Shown here one piece after another: positions 7,807-15,967 of a stretch of 64,000 bases of DNA. Position numbers and translations under genes: made by a program. The stretch comes from Berkiella sp050247135 (GTDB lineage: Bacteria; Pseudomonadota; Gammaproteobacteria; Berkiellales; Berkiellaceae): positions 1 to 64,000 of the forward strand of contig JBFWUT010000001.1 in assembly GCA_050247135.1 (NCBI GenBank), written 5' to 3'. The first letter of the stretch is position 1. Each line of letters opens with the position of its first letter. The notes beneath the pieces are model-generated. The model ran no database searches and had not been told where the DNA came from. It saw nothing but the letters and a program-made list of their open reading frames with translations.

Positions 7807-10335
7807 TTATTCCGAAGAACTATTCTCGGAAGTCTTTTCTTTAACGATATGCATACGCACAGGCTCGTCTGCTTTCGTTGTAATAGAAACGGCTTCTCGT
7901 TTAGTCACCACTTGTTTCAAGTTATGTTGTTCTTCACTCCTGGTTGGAGTTACTTCATTGAAGGTGACGCGAGACGCTTCTTCTTGTTGCGGGGTGAGCT
8001 TCAAGAAAGTGGTATTGTCTTGAGCACGTCGATGATGTCCTGCGTGTGGTTCTGGCTCCTTAGGAGCTGTAACGACTGGCGCTGGAGCAGGTTGAATGAC
8101 AGGCGCAACAACGGGAGCAGGTGCACTCACAGGAGTTGGCGCTTCTACAGCAACTGTAATCGGCGTAACAACCGATTCTACATAGGGAGCGCTACTATTG
8201 GGTGCATCTTGATAGCCGTAAGGAGACATTGCCACTGCTTCATGCTCTACAGCAGGAGTAGTGGGTTTATTGTAACGATCATCACGTCCTTCCCGTCCTC
8301 GATTTTGCCCACCTTGACGGCGGTTACGTTGATTCGAGTTGCGTCGATTACGGTTATCGCCGCGATTGTCTCTATCGCGATTCTCGCGGTTATCTCTGTC
8401 ACGAGTATCGCGCACTTCACGGTTATCTCTGTCACGAGTATCGCGCACTTCGCGGTTATCTCTGTCACGAGTATCGCGCGCTTCCCGGTTATCTCTATCC
8501 CGATTATCACGATCGCGATTATCTCTATCTCGATTACCACCGCGTTGATTGCGGCCACCTCGTCGATTTTGACGTTGTTGACCGTGACGTTGGCCTTCTC
8601 CTCGTTGGGTTCCCTCAGAACGAGTATGGCGCGTAGTCGTTTTGGGCGTTGGTTGCTCTGTTTTTTCGCTAGCGCCAAACATGGCAGACCAAATGCGTCT
8701 GATGATGCCATCTCGTCCTGCTTGGCTGGGAGGCGCTACAGGCGGAGTAAAGTGTTTGATAGCGGGTTCATCGACTTTTTCGACATCCTTAGACTGCAAA
8801 AGAGTACTTTCTTTTGTTTCTTGCTGAGTAATGAACTTATAGCTGGGAACATCGCTATCGGAACCATCGTCTTGACGTAGACGCGTAATTTCATAGTGCG
8901 GTGTTTCAAAGCGTGGGTTCGGCAAAATCAAAATACGAATACTGTATCGCTGCTCTAACTGAGTCACTGCATCACGTTTTTCGTTCAGCAGATAAGCACC
9001 AAGTTCAACAGGTACTTGGATATTCACTTGGCGGGTATTTTCTTTCATCGCTTCATCTTCAATTACTCTCACCAGTGCGAGAGCTAACGATTGAATGCCG
9101 CGGATCACGCCTTGTCCATCACAGCGAGGGCAAGCGACATGGCTAGAATCACCCAAAGAAGGTCGCAGACGCTGTCTGGACATTTCCATTAAACCAAAAC
9201 GAGAAATACGTCCAAGCTGTATTCGCGCTCTGTCGGCTTTCAGCTCTTCGCGGAGCTGATTTTCAACCATTCGCTGATTGCGAGTGGAATTCATATCGAT
9301 AAAATCGATTACGATGAGACCGCCGATATCGCGTAAACGCAATTGTCTGGCGATTTCTTTGGCGGCTGCCAGATTGGTCTGTAATGCGGTTTCTTCAATG
9401 TCACTACCTTCGGTGGCTTTGGCAGAGTTAATATCAATCGCAATCAATGCTTCTGTGGGATCAATGACAATAGAAGCACCATTATCGAGTAATACCTCAC
9501 GTTTAAAAGCCGATTCGATTTGGCTTTCAATTTGGAAGCGATTAAACAATGGTATGGGATCTTGATAGCGTTTGATTCTATCAGCAAAGTCAGGTCTGAC
9601 GACTTGAATATGCTTTTTAGCATGTTGGTAGGCTTCTTCTGAATCTACCAGGATCTCAGCGATGTCTGGTCTCAAGTAGTCGCGAAGCGCACGAGTAATC
9701 ACGTCACTTTCACGATGGATGAGAAATGGTGCAGAACGCTCATTGGCTGCTGATGAAATGGCCTGCCATTGGCTGAGCAATACATCGAGATCCCAGCGCA
9801 ATTCTTCAATATTTCGACCAACACCCGCAGTGCGCACAATCAATCCCATGCCATCAGGTAGAGGGAGTTGATTCAAAGCGTCTTTAAGGTCATTACGTTC
9901 GTCACCTTCAATACGTCTTGAAATACCGCCGGCACGAGGATTATTTGGCATCAGTACTAAATAGCACCCAGCCAATCCGATAAAGGTGGTTAATGCAGCG
10001 CCTTTATTGCCGCGTTCTTCTTTATCCACTTGAACCATTATTTCCTGGCCAGGTTTCAGTGCATCTCGAATGTTGGGTCTACCCTCTGACGAATGACTGA
10101 AATATTCTTTGGCGACTTCTTTCAAAGGCAAGAATCCATGCCTATCGGCACCATAATCAACAAATGCTGCTTCTAGACTGGGTTCGATTCGCGTGACGCG
10201 TCCTTTGTAAATACTCGCTTTTTTCTGGGTTCTACCGGTACGTTCTACATCAAGGTCGTAAAGAGTCTGACCATCAACAAGCGCAACACGCAGCTCTTCT
10301 TTTTGCGTGGCATTAATTAACATTCTTTTTGTCAT
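7807..10335 (-). CDS. rne: Ribonuclease E
   Basis: Endoribonuclease that starts mRNA decay and processes rRNA and tRNA. The catalytic half is intact: S1 domain at about residues 37-120, catalytic Asp301 (AIDINS) and Asp344 (VIDFIDM) with the usual 43-residue spacing, and the zinc-link CPRCDGQG around 404. The C-terminal half (about 560-842) is a low-complexity scaffold: an arginine/aspartate region built from RDRDN and RDTRDRDNREV units, then a Pro/Ala-rich stretch. The 842 residues are shorter than the E. coli enzyme. Residues 1-2 add a Thr compared with MKRMLINATQ of E. coli. A long leader upstream may mediate autoregulation. Confidence 0.96.
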   Translation of the reverse strand: MTKRMLINATQKEELRVALVDGQTLYDLDVERTGRTQKKASIYKGRVTRIEPSLEAAFVDYGADRHGFLPLKEVAKEYFSHSSEGRPNIRDALKPGQEIMVQVDKEERGNKGAALTTFIGLAGCYLVLMPNNPRAGGISRRIEGDERNDLKDALNQLPLPDGMGLIVRTAGVGRNIEELRWDLDVLLSQWQAISSAANERSAPFLIHRESDVITRALRDYLRPDIAEILVDSEEAYQHAKKHIQVVRPDFADRIKRYQDPIPLFNRFQIESQIESAFKREVLLDNGASIVIDPTEALIAIDINSAKATEGSDIEETALQTNLAAAKEIARQLRLRDIGGLIVIDFIDMNSTRNQRMVENQLREELKADRARIQLGRISRFGLMEMSRQRLRPSLGDSSHVACPRCDGQGVIRGIQSLALALVRVIEDEAMKENTRQVNIQVPVELGAYLLNEKRDAVTQLEQRYSIRILILPNPRFETPHYEITRLRQDDGSDSDVPSYKFITQQETKESTLLQSKDVEKVDEPAIKHFTPPVAPPSQAGRDGIIRRIWSAMFGASEKTEQPTPKTTTRHTRSEGTQRGEGQRHGQQRQNRRGGRNQRGGNRDRDNRDRDNRDRDNREARDTRDRDNREVRDTRDRDNREVRDTRDRDNRENRDRDNRGDNRNRRNSNQRNRRQGGQNRGREGRDDRYNKPTTPAVEHEAVAMSPYGYQDAPNSSAPYVESVVTPITVAVEAPTPVSAPAPVVAPVIQPAPAPVVTAPKEPEPHAGHHRRAQDNTTFLKLTPQQEEASRVTFNEVTPTRSEEQHNLKQVVTKREAVSITTKADEPVRMHIVKEKTSENSSSE
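8387..8485. repeat. 33-bp tandem repeat in the RNase E tail
   Basis: Three near-identical direct 33-base units begin at 8387, 8420 and 8453, flanked by shorter 15-18-base variants to about 8540. Each 33-base unit encodes an 11-residue block of Arg, Asp, Thr, Asn and Glu in the arginine-rich RNA-binding region. Unit identity at DNA level suggests recent slippage, so copy number may vary between strains. Confidence 0.85.
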
Positions 10336-10540
10336 AGTGTTCCAATGTAATAGTTTATTTTTTAAATAAAAAGACTAAATCCCCGATGCTTCATGGGGAG
10401 GAGCCAAATAGGAGGGTACCTAAATCTTGACTATGTGGTGTCTCTAAAGGAGGTATGATTTACGGCCTTGGCCTAAATTATTTGCCCCTATTGGCAGCCT
10501 TATTGCAAAGTAAGCTGGTTAAATTTTTCTCCAAGCACTT
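10336..10540 (-). promoter_or_regulatory. Long rne 5' leader, possible autoregulatory region
   Basis: The 305-base gap between rne and rluC holds no convincing gene. If the minus-strand promoter at 10576-10547 is used, rne gets a leader of about 205 bases. It contains a hairpin CCCC-ATG-loop-CAT-GGGG with one bulged base (10381-10398) and a GGCC-TT-GGCC palindrome (10464-10473). In enterobacteria RNase E controls its own mRNA through hairpins in a long leader; the same role here is inference from position and length. Confidence 0.4.
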
Positions 10541-10546
10541 GCAATC

Positions 10547-10576
10547 ATTCTATTTTATCAGTTTTTCAAATGTCGA
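10547..10576 (-). promoter_or_regulatory. Predicted rne promoter
   Basis: On the minus strand TCGACA (5 of 6, 10576-10571), an 18-base spacer and TAGAAT (5 of 6, 10552-10547). It is back to back with the rluC promoter match on the other strand. Confidence 0.5.
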
Positions 10577-10604
10577 ACTAGTTGATACTAAGTGTTAAAA
10601 TGAG

Positions 10605-10633
10605 CGGACAAACAGCAATTCAAAGTATATAAT
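10605..10633 (+). promoter_or_regulatory. Predicted rluC promoter, leaderless arrangement
   Basis: CGGACA (4 of 6, 10605-10610), 17-base spacer and a perfect TATAAT (10628-10633). The expected transcription start, about seven bases on, falls at or next to the rluC ATG at 10641, leaving no room for a Shine-Dalgarno site. Confidence 0.5.
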
Positions 10634-10640
10634 CTAACTC

Positions 10641-11594
10641 ATGTTAAAGCTAGCGCCACTCAATCAGGTTCAACAAGTCGTTGTAACCGAAAATAATGCC
10701 GGGCAGAGGGTCGATAATTTCCTCTTCTCGTTGCTGCGCGATGTTCCTAAAAGCAAGCTTTATCGTGTCATACGCAAGGGTGAGTTGCGGGTTAACAAAA
10801 AGAGGGTGGATGTTAGTCATAGGCTTAATGATGGCGATACCGTCCGCATTCCTCCTTTACGATACGAAGATAAACCTGAGCCGGTGGTGACTCCAGGTCA
10901 CAAATCCCTAAAAAACATAGAAAACTCAATAGTTTACGAAGACGAGGGCTTGTTGGTTGTTAACAAGCCCTCAGGCATTGCCGTCCATGGTGGCAGTGGT
11001 GTGTCTTGGGGACTCATTGAAGCATTTCGTCATTTACGCCCCAAGGCTCCCTTTTTAGAGTTAGTTCATCGCCTTGATCGCGATACTTCAGGACTTACCA
11101 TGATTGCTAAAAAGCGATCAATGTTACTTCATCTGCATGAATGCTTAAAATCAGGCAAAATTCAAAAGCAGTATTACGCTTTGGTGATAGGTGCGTGGGG
11201 GGGCGGCAAATTAGTTGAAGCACCTCTTCACAAATATCTGTTGCCAGGAGGCGAACGAATGGTCAAAGTAGATGAAGGTGGTAAGTTTGCAAAAACCCGG
11301 GTGAGAATTTTAGAATCCTATGAAGGGGCATCTTTACTTCAAGTATCACCCTTGACTGGTCGAACTCACCAAATCCGTGTGCATTGTGCTTATATGGGAC
11401 ATCCCATTTATGGCGATCAGAAATACGGAAATCCTGAGAAAAATTTGACAGCGAAGACGATGGGATTTGGACGCTTATTCCTTCATGCACATCAGCTGGT
11501 TATTGAGATGCCAAATGCAATGCCGCTTACCGTGATAGCTGAAATGCCAGCAGAATGTCAACAATTTTTAGCAAAATTAAAATCTACTACATGA
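10641..11594 (+). CDS. rluC: Ribosomal large subunit pseudouridine synthase RluC
   Basis: Converts specific uridines of 23S rRNA to pseudouridine (positions 955, 2504 and 2580 in E. coli). The N-terminal S4 RNA-binding domain spans about residues 20-70 (AGQRVDNFL to RVNKKRV), and the RluA-type catalytic domain follows, with Asp146 in HRLDRDTSG. The 317-residue length and N terminus align with E. coli RluC from the first residues, which supports this ATG although it has no Shine-Dalgarno site. Divergent from rne as in many gammaproteobacteria, followed by sppA after 9 bases. RluD is a less likely alternative. Confidence 0.9.
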   Translation: MLKLAPLNQVQQVVVTENNAGQRVDNFLFSLLRDVPKSKLYRVIRKGELRVNKKRVDVSHRLNDGDTVRIPPLRYEDKPEPVVTPGHKSLKNIENSIVYEDEGLLVVNKPSGIAVHGGSGVSWGLIEAFRHLRPKAPFLELVHRLDRDTSGLTMIAKKRSMLLHLHECLKSGKIQKQYYALVIGAWGGGKLVEAPLHKYLLPGGERMVKVDEGGKFAKTRVRILESYEGASLLQVSPLTGRTHQIRVHCAYMGHPIYGDQKYGNPEKNLTAKTMGFGRLFLHAHQLVIEMPNAMPLTVIAEMPAECQQFLAKLKSTT

Positions 11595-11603
11595 GGAAAT
11601 CCT

Positions 11604-12554
11604 ATGCAGGATCAGGTTGAAAAGTCTTCCCGATGGGAGCAAGAAGTCTTAGAAAAAACATTGATGGCTAATGTGGTAGAGCATCGCCGTAGCCGCCGCT
11701 GGAGCATTTTTTTCAAGCTCATTATTCTGGGTTATGTAGTTTTTTTAACCTTTGCTTGGATAGATGGCAAAGGTAAGCCCGTCCTAAAAGATCATGTTGC
11801 CTTGATTGATATCATGGGTACGATTGGTCAAGGTCAGGAAGTGGATGCCGATCAAGTTGCAACGAGTTTGCATCGTGCCTTTAATGAACCCAAAGTGAAA
11901 GGGATCATTCTACGGATCAATTCTCCTGGTGGCACTCCTGTGCAAAGCGCTTATATTTATGATGAATTAAAGCGCCAAAGAGCATTACATCCTGACACAA
12001 AAGTCTATGCTGTAGCGGTTGATATTTGCGCATCAGGTGCCTATTACGTTGCGGTAGGGGCCGATCAAATTTATGCTAATAAATCGAGCATTATCGGTTC
12101 TATTGGCGTTTTAATGCCTGGGTTTGGCTTTGTCGAAACGATCAAAAAAATTGGTGTTGAGCAACGCTCCATGTCTGCTGGGAAAAATAAACTCTTCATG
12201 GATCCTTTCTCTCCATTAAAGCCTGAACAAGTTCAATTCACGCAATCTTTGCTTGATGACGTTCACTCGCACTTTATTAATGCTGTTAAAGAAGGCCGCG
12301 GCGATCGCTTAAAGCCCAATGATGAAGTGTTCACAGGCTTATTTTGGACAGGCGATAAAGCCCTGCAAATGGGCCTTATTGATGGCATTGGGAGTTCTGG
12401 GTATGTTGCTCGCGAAGTGATAGGACCTAAAGATATCCAAATTATCGACTATACCACTTCCCATAGCTTGCTCGATCGCTTAGCGAACCGTATAGGTTCC
12501 AGCATGGGTAAGCAAATCACTTCCGAAATGGGGTTAACCCCCCACCTGAAATAA
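11604..12554 (+). CDS. sppA: Signal peptide peptidase SppA, 36K type
   Basis: Inner-membrane serine protease that degrades cleaved signal peptides. One membrane helix (about residues 35-52) anchors a periplasmic S49 domain. The likely Ser-Lys dyad is Ser144 (ICASGAYY) and Lys196 (SAGKNK); their 52-residue separation equals that recalled for Bacillus SppA Ser147/Lys199. At 316 residues it is the short single-domain form. An AGGAA Shine-Dalgarno precedes the ATG. Co-directional with rluC and closed by a strong terminator. SohB-like paralogues are the main alternative. Confidence 0.88.
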   Translation: MQDQVEKSSRWEQEVLEKTLMANVVEHRRSRRWSIFFKLIILGYVVFLTFAWIDGKGKPVLKDHVALIDIMGTIGQGQEVDADQVATSLHRAFNEPKVKGIILRINSPGGTPVQSAYIYDELKRQRALHPDTKVYAVAVDICASGAYYVAVGADQIYANKSSIIGSIGVLMPGFGFVETIKKIGVEQRSMSAGKNKLFMDPFSPLKPEQVQFTQSLLDDVHSHFINAVKEGRGDRLKPNDEVFTGLFWTGDKALQMGLIDGIGSSGYVAREVIGPKDIQIIDYTTSHSLLDRLANRIGSSMGKQITSEMGLTPHLK

Positions 12555-12570
12555 GGATTCGCTTCCCTTT

Positions 12571-12601
12571 AAAAAGGCCGGTTTGTACCGGCCTTTTTTT
12601 T
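12571..12601 (+). terminator. Rho-independent terminator after sppA
   Basis: A 12-base-pair stem rich in G-C at its top (arms 12571-12582 and 12587-12598) with TTGT loop, followed directly by T residues to 12601. The A run at its left base could let it act on the minus strand too, but no minus-strand gene ends here. Confidence 0.9.
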
Positions 12602-12708
12602 GCTACGGGACTACTAGAGGACATCCAAAGCGGCCTAATAGCTACGATGATTATGACTCAGCTAATTAACAAAATAGACGGGCTGTCTTATACCGTCTCA
12701 TTGTGCGA

Positions 12709-12736
12709 TTGATTAACGATTTGCCTGCTTTATAAT
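12709..12736 (+). promoter_or_regulatory. Predicted promoter of the SbmA/YddA-type transporter gene
   Basis: TTGATT (4 of 6, 12709-12714), 16-base spacer and perfect TATAAT (12731-12736). The expected start near 12743 leaves a leader of about 35 bases before the ATG at 12778. Confidence 0.55.
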
Positions 12737-12777
12737 GGCTAAGTATTTTAGATAGTTAGATTTCATAAGAGTTAGCC

Positions 12778-14598
12778 ATGCCCAATAGCCTTACCTTCGG
12801 TTCCTTAACCAAAGACCTCAAACAGGTTTATTCCTTGTTTAAACCGTACTTTGGTTTGGATGCCAAGAATCGATGGCGATCCATGGCGGTTATCGTTCTA
12901 TTGGCAGGCTGTCTGACGGCCTCTATTACCATGGTTTATATTCAAAACGCGGGTGTGGCATTTAGTGCGCTTATTTTAACGCCGGGTGTGACATTCAGTG
13001 CGTTTGGCTGGGCTTTAGCAGGCTGCTTAGTGCCGATTGTTTGTTATGCCACGATAATATCGTTTTGTGCTCTTGTGACTTCTTGGCTAAGCGATAACTT
13101 ATCCTATGAATTAGGTAGTTCGTTAATTGCTAAGTGGATTGATAAGAAAGCCTTTTATGGGATTAAATTTATTCACTCAAAAGATAATAAAATCAATCCT
13201 GCTGTGGTATTAGGGGATGATCTCAATGAGATCTGTAAATCATCGACAACATTGGCCAGTTCTTTTACGCAAGCCTTTTTAGATTTCACCGTGGGCGCGT
13301 ATCAACTCTATCTTCTATCGGTGCCACTGGTATTTACTATTTTTTCCATAACCATGACGATTCCTGGCTATATGGTGATAGGTGCTCTGACCTATGCTTC
13401 CATCTATGGTTTAGTGGTTCATTTAATTGATAGTAACCTCACTCAGGTTGAAACACAGTTAAAGAACAAGAAAGATAGCTTTAACAAACAACTTAGTCAT
13501 GTTGAAGAGCATGCTGAAACAGTTGCTATGAAGATGGGTAATAACAGGGAAAAGCAGCGCATTTTACATAAGCTGGAGAAATTTTCGTTCATTAATGCGA
13601 GCAAGCGCTGGATTAATTTTTTATTAGCATTTGTGCAAAGTATCAGTATGAATGTTTCTTATATGTTTGGTTTGGCATTGACTGCACCCGGTGTTATCTC
13701 TGGTCAACTAGAACCGAACAATGCTTTTTCTGTTGCACAATATTTTACAGCCATCGTTAACTTTTTCTCTTGGAAAAAAACAAATACTGCTGCATTCTCC
13801 AGCTTAAATGTCTCATTGGGTCGATTTAATGCATTTTCGCGCTTAATGGTGCAATGGGATAAAATTCAGCAAACAAAAGCATTGAAAATCGTAAAAAGTC
13901 ACCACTATTTCAGTATCAAAAATTTGACCGTTCGTACTCCTGAAGGTAAAACGTTACTAAAAGATAGCAATATTAACATTCCCATAGGTAAAACAACTGT
14001 CATTCAAGGGCCCTCAGGGGTAGGAAAGACAACACTGTTTCGTTGTTTAGCGGATTTGTGGCCTTATGTGGATGGTGAGCTTATGCTACCTGGGGATAAG
14101 AAGAATCAGGGTGTTAAGATCTACTATATTCCTCAACAACCCTATTTCCCTGCTCGCACTACTTTGATTGATGCTATTGCTTACCCTAATGAAAACCAGC
14201 CATCGAGGATAGAGCGGCAAAAGATTGTTTTATTAATGAAACAATTAGGTTTTAAACAAGAAACCATAAAATTGTTAAATAAAAAAGATGATTGGGATAA
14301 ACGATTAAGTGGTGGCGAGAAACAACGAGTGGCCATTATCAGCGCCATTATTAAAAATCCAGATATTTTATTTATGGATGAAGGTATAAATGGTCTTGAT
14401 CCTAAGACCAAAAGCTTGGTTGAAGATGCTTTAAAAATGCATTTAAAGGGCAAAACTATTGTGGCAATTGATCATCATGCTAACGAAGTTGATACTAATC
14501 CGGTGACGCCCTTTTTTGATTATGCAATGAAAATGAAAAAGGTGAAAGAACATGATACTCGCGCGACACTCAGCATCGCGCGTTATAAGGCTAGATAA
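12778..14598 (+). CDS. ABC transporter, fused membrane and ATPase domains (SbmA/BacA-YddA type)
   Basis: A 606-residue half-transporter. The N-terminal domain (about 20-360) has membrane segments of the SbmA/BacA-like ABC_membrane_2 family. The ATPase domain has Walker A GPSGVGKTT (411-419), signature RLSGGEKQR (509-517) and Walker B ILFMDEGINGLD (about 530-541). Relatives import peptides, vitamins or long-chain acyl compounds, so direction and substrate are open. There is no C39 peptidase domain, so it is unlikely to be a bacteriocin exporter. It is monocistronic with its own promoter, and its last 8 bases overlap convergently with maf. Confidence 0.85.
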   Translation: MPNSLTFGSLTKDLKQVYSLFKPYFGLDAKNRWRSMAVIVLLAGCLTASITMVYIQNAGVAFSALILTPGVTFSAFGWALAGCLVPIVCYATIISFCALVTSWLSDNLSYELGSSLIAKWIDKKAFYGIKFIHSKDNKINPAVVLGDDLNEICKSSTTLASSFTQAFLDFTVGAYQLYLLSVPLVFTIFSITMTIPGYMVIGALTYASIYGLVVHLIDSNLTQVETQLKNKKDSFNKQLSHVEEHAETVAMKMGNNREKQRILHKLEKFSFINASKRWINFLLAFVQSISMNVSYMFGLALTAPGVISGQLEPNNAFSVAQYFTAIVNFFSWKKTNTAAFSSLNVSLGRFNAFSRLMVQWDKIQQTKALKIVKSHHYFSIKNLTVRTPEGKTLLKDSNINIPIGKTTVIQGPSGVGKTTLFRCLADLWPYVDGELMLPGDKKNQGVKIYYIPQQPYFPARTTLIDAIAYPNENQPSRIERQKIVLLMKQLGFKQETIKLLNKKDDWDKRLSGGEKQRVAIISAIIKNPDILFMDEGINGLDPKTKSLVEDALKMHLKGKTIVAIDHHANEVDTNPVTPFFDYAMKMKKVKEHDTRATLSIARYKAR

Positions 14599-15169
14599 TG
14601 GCTATCCCAACTTTGTTTAACATGTGACATAGCGTAATTAAGGGTAGACCAATGATTGCGGTTGGATCATCACTTTGCATTTTATCAATCAAAGCACTCC
14701 CCAGCGTTTCAGATTTAAAACTTCCTGCACTTTGGTAAGGTTGTTCTTTTTGCAGGTAATTTTCAATCATGCTGGGTGTTAGCTTTTTAAAGATGACTGT
14801 TGTGGTCACTAAACGACAATCTTCAAAAGACAACTTTGGTGCATAGACGCAAACGCCTGTGAGGAAATCGACTTTTTGGCCACTCATGCGAGTTAATTGT
14901 TGTATGGCGTTTTCATGTGTTAAAGGTTTACCAAGAATAGTATTTTCTAAAGCGGCAATTTCATCTGAACCAATGCAAACAGCCTCAGGAAATTGCATGA
15001 CACCCGCTTTGGCTTTTTCCTTAGAGAGCCGCAACACCAAAGCTTCCAAAGATTCGCCATTTTTGGGTGTTTCATCAATATCAGGAGAGTAGCTCTCAAA
15101 TGGAATTTTTAAGCGGCCCAGCAATTCTTGTCGGTAGATAGAGCTGGAGGCCAATAGTAATTTGGGCAT
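14591..15169 (-). CDS. maf: Maf family nucleotide pyrophosphatase (YceF)
   Basis: House-cleaning pyrophosphatase; the YceF subgroup hydrolyses m7GTP and other noncanonical nucleotides. Conserved elements are LLLASSSIYRQELL at the N terminus, a TPKNGES-like segment around 45, SDEIA with the catalytic acid near 70, and the C-terminal AGSFKSE segment. The frame allows an ATG at 15199, but E. coli YceF homology begins with MPKLLLASS, so the start at 15169 (192 residues) is preferred. Neither start has a good Shine-Dalgarno site. The gene is divergent from yceD, as in other gammaproteobacteria. Confidence 0.9.
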   Translation of the reverse strand: MPKLLLASSSIYRQELLGRLKIPFESYSPDIDETPKNGESLEALVLRLSKEKAKAGVMQFPEAVCIGSDEIAALENTILGKPLTHENAIQQLTRMSGQKVDFLTGVCVYAPKLSFEDCRLVTTTVIFKKLTPSMIENYLQKEQPYQSAGSFKSETLGSALIDKMQSDDPTAIIGLPLITLCHMLNKVGIAII

Positions 15170-15233
15170 TTTAATAACTTTAATAGGGTATGACGTCATG
15201 AATGCGAGGCAGTATACCTGAGTGCAGGCGGTT

Positions 15234-15262
15234 TTGACTCTACGGGTACGAAAAGATATGAT
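15234..15262 (+). promoter_or_regulatory. Predicted promoter of the yceD-rpmF-fab operon
   Basis: TTGACT (5 of 6, 15234-15239), a 17-base spacer and TATGAT (5 of 6, 15257-15262), one of the best matches in the window. The predicted start, near 15269, is only about three bases before the yceD ATG at 15272, which has no upstream Shine-Dalgarno site, so the first gene may be translated from a leaderless mRNA. Confidence 0.6.
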
Positions 15263-15271
15263 GGTCGTCCT

Positions 15272-15739
15272 ATGTTACTCAATGAACTCCCCACAGTTAT
15301 CAATCCACAAAAACTTTGCCAGTCTGCACCGGTTGGTGGCTTGCGCTTGGCCGGAACAATTCCTTTGGGTAAACTACCGAATTTGGACGATGAACTTAAA
15401 ATACAAGCAGCTACTGAAGTCGCTGTTTCTGTTGTTTTTTCAATGGATTCAGAGGGTTATGGATCGATTGCGGGTGATCTATCAGTCGATTTAATTATGA
15501 CCTGTCAACGGTGTCTGCAGCCCATGGATCAGCCAATAAGAGCAACTTTCTTAGTGAGCCCGGTATCCAGCGACGCACAAGCTGAACGACTTCCAGCTCG
15601 CTATGAGCCTTTGATGGTCATAGATGGAGAAATAGTTGTGGCACAATGGATTGCAGAGGAACTATACCTTGCGTTACCCTTTGTCCCTCGTCATGACAAT
15701 GAATGTGTCAGTTACGAAACATATAAAAATGAAACTTGA
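15272..15739 (+). CDS. yceD: DUF177 family protein YceD (23S rRNA accumulation protein)
   Basis: A small protein widely encoded before rpmF and linked to 23S rRNA accumulation in E. coli and plants. The 155 residues include the paired cysteines CQRC near residue 75, followed by LQPMDQPI, and the family C-terminal stretch LALPFVPRHD. The N terminus aligns with E. coli YceD, supporting this ATG in spite of a lacking Shine-Dalgarno site. It appears to be the first gene of a long unit running into fatty acid synthesis genes, and rpmF follows after 27 bases. Confidence 0.88.
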   Translation: MLLNELPTVINPQKLCQSAPVGGLRLAGTIPLGKLPNLDDELKIQAATEVAVSVVFSMDSEGYGSIAGDLSVDLIMTCQRCLQPMDQPIRATFLVSPVSSDAQAERLPARYEPLMVIDGEIVVAQWIAEELYLALPFVPRHDNECVSYETYKNET

Positions 15740-15766
15740 ATTCCAACTAAATAATGGTGAAAAGAA

Positions 15767-15961
15767 ATGGCAGTAGGACAGGCTAGGACCACACGCTCTA
15801 AACGTGGTATGAGACGTTCACATGACAAAATTGCTCAATCAGCTTTGTCAGTGGATAAAGAAACAGGTGAAACCCATCGTCGTCATCATATGACAGCTGA
15901 CGGTTATTATCGTGGTCGCCAAATTATCGCGACAGCTGCACCTGATTCAGACGAAGAGTAA
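15767..15961 (+). CDS. rpmF: 50S ribosomal protein L32
   Basis: A basic 64-residue ribosomal protein. The N-terminal block AVGQARTTRSKRGMRRSHD matches the L32 pattern. The C-terminal part keeps THRRHHMTADGYYRGRQI. It has no zinc-binding cysteines, as is usual in gammaproteobacterial L32. It lies between yceD and plsX, the standard order that couples ribosome and lipid synthesis. Confidence 0.96.
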   Translation: MAVGQARTTRSKRGMRRSHDKIAQSALSVDKETGETHRRHHMTADGYYRGRQIIATAAPDSDEE

Positions 15962-15967
15962 AATCAT

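Noticed and set aside
8387..8485. Regular 33-bp repeats as a possible CRISPR array
   Set aside because: Units are contiguous without spacers and encode the RNase E tail in frame.
7798..8880. A 360-residue plus-strand open frame opposite the rne tail
   Set aside because: It mirrors the low-complexity RNase E repeats, has no family features and no independent ribosome site; RNase E on the other strand is certain.
10455..10598. A 47-codon open frame between rne and rluC just after an AAAGGAGGT sequence
   Set aside because: The purine-rich site touches the ATG (spacing of one base), too close for normal initiation, and the frame lies opposite the predicted rne leader. Kept only as a curiosity.
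12778..14598. The ABC transporter as exporter of the microcin-like peptide
   Set aside because: It lacks the N-terminal C39 peptidase domain needed to cut double-glycine leaders, is of the SbmA/YddA type and is about 17 kb away.
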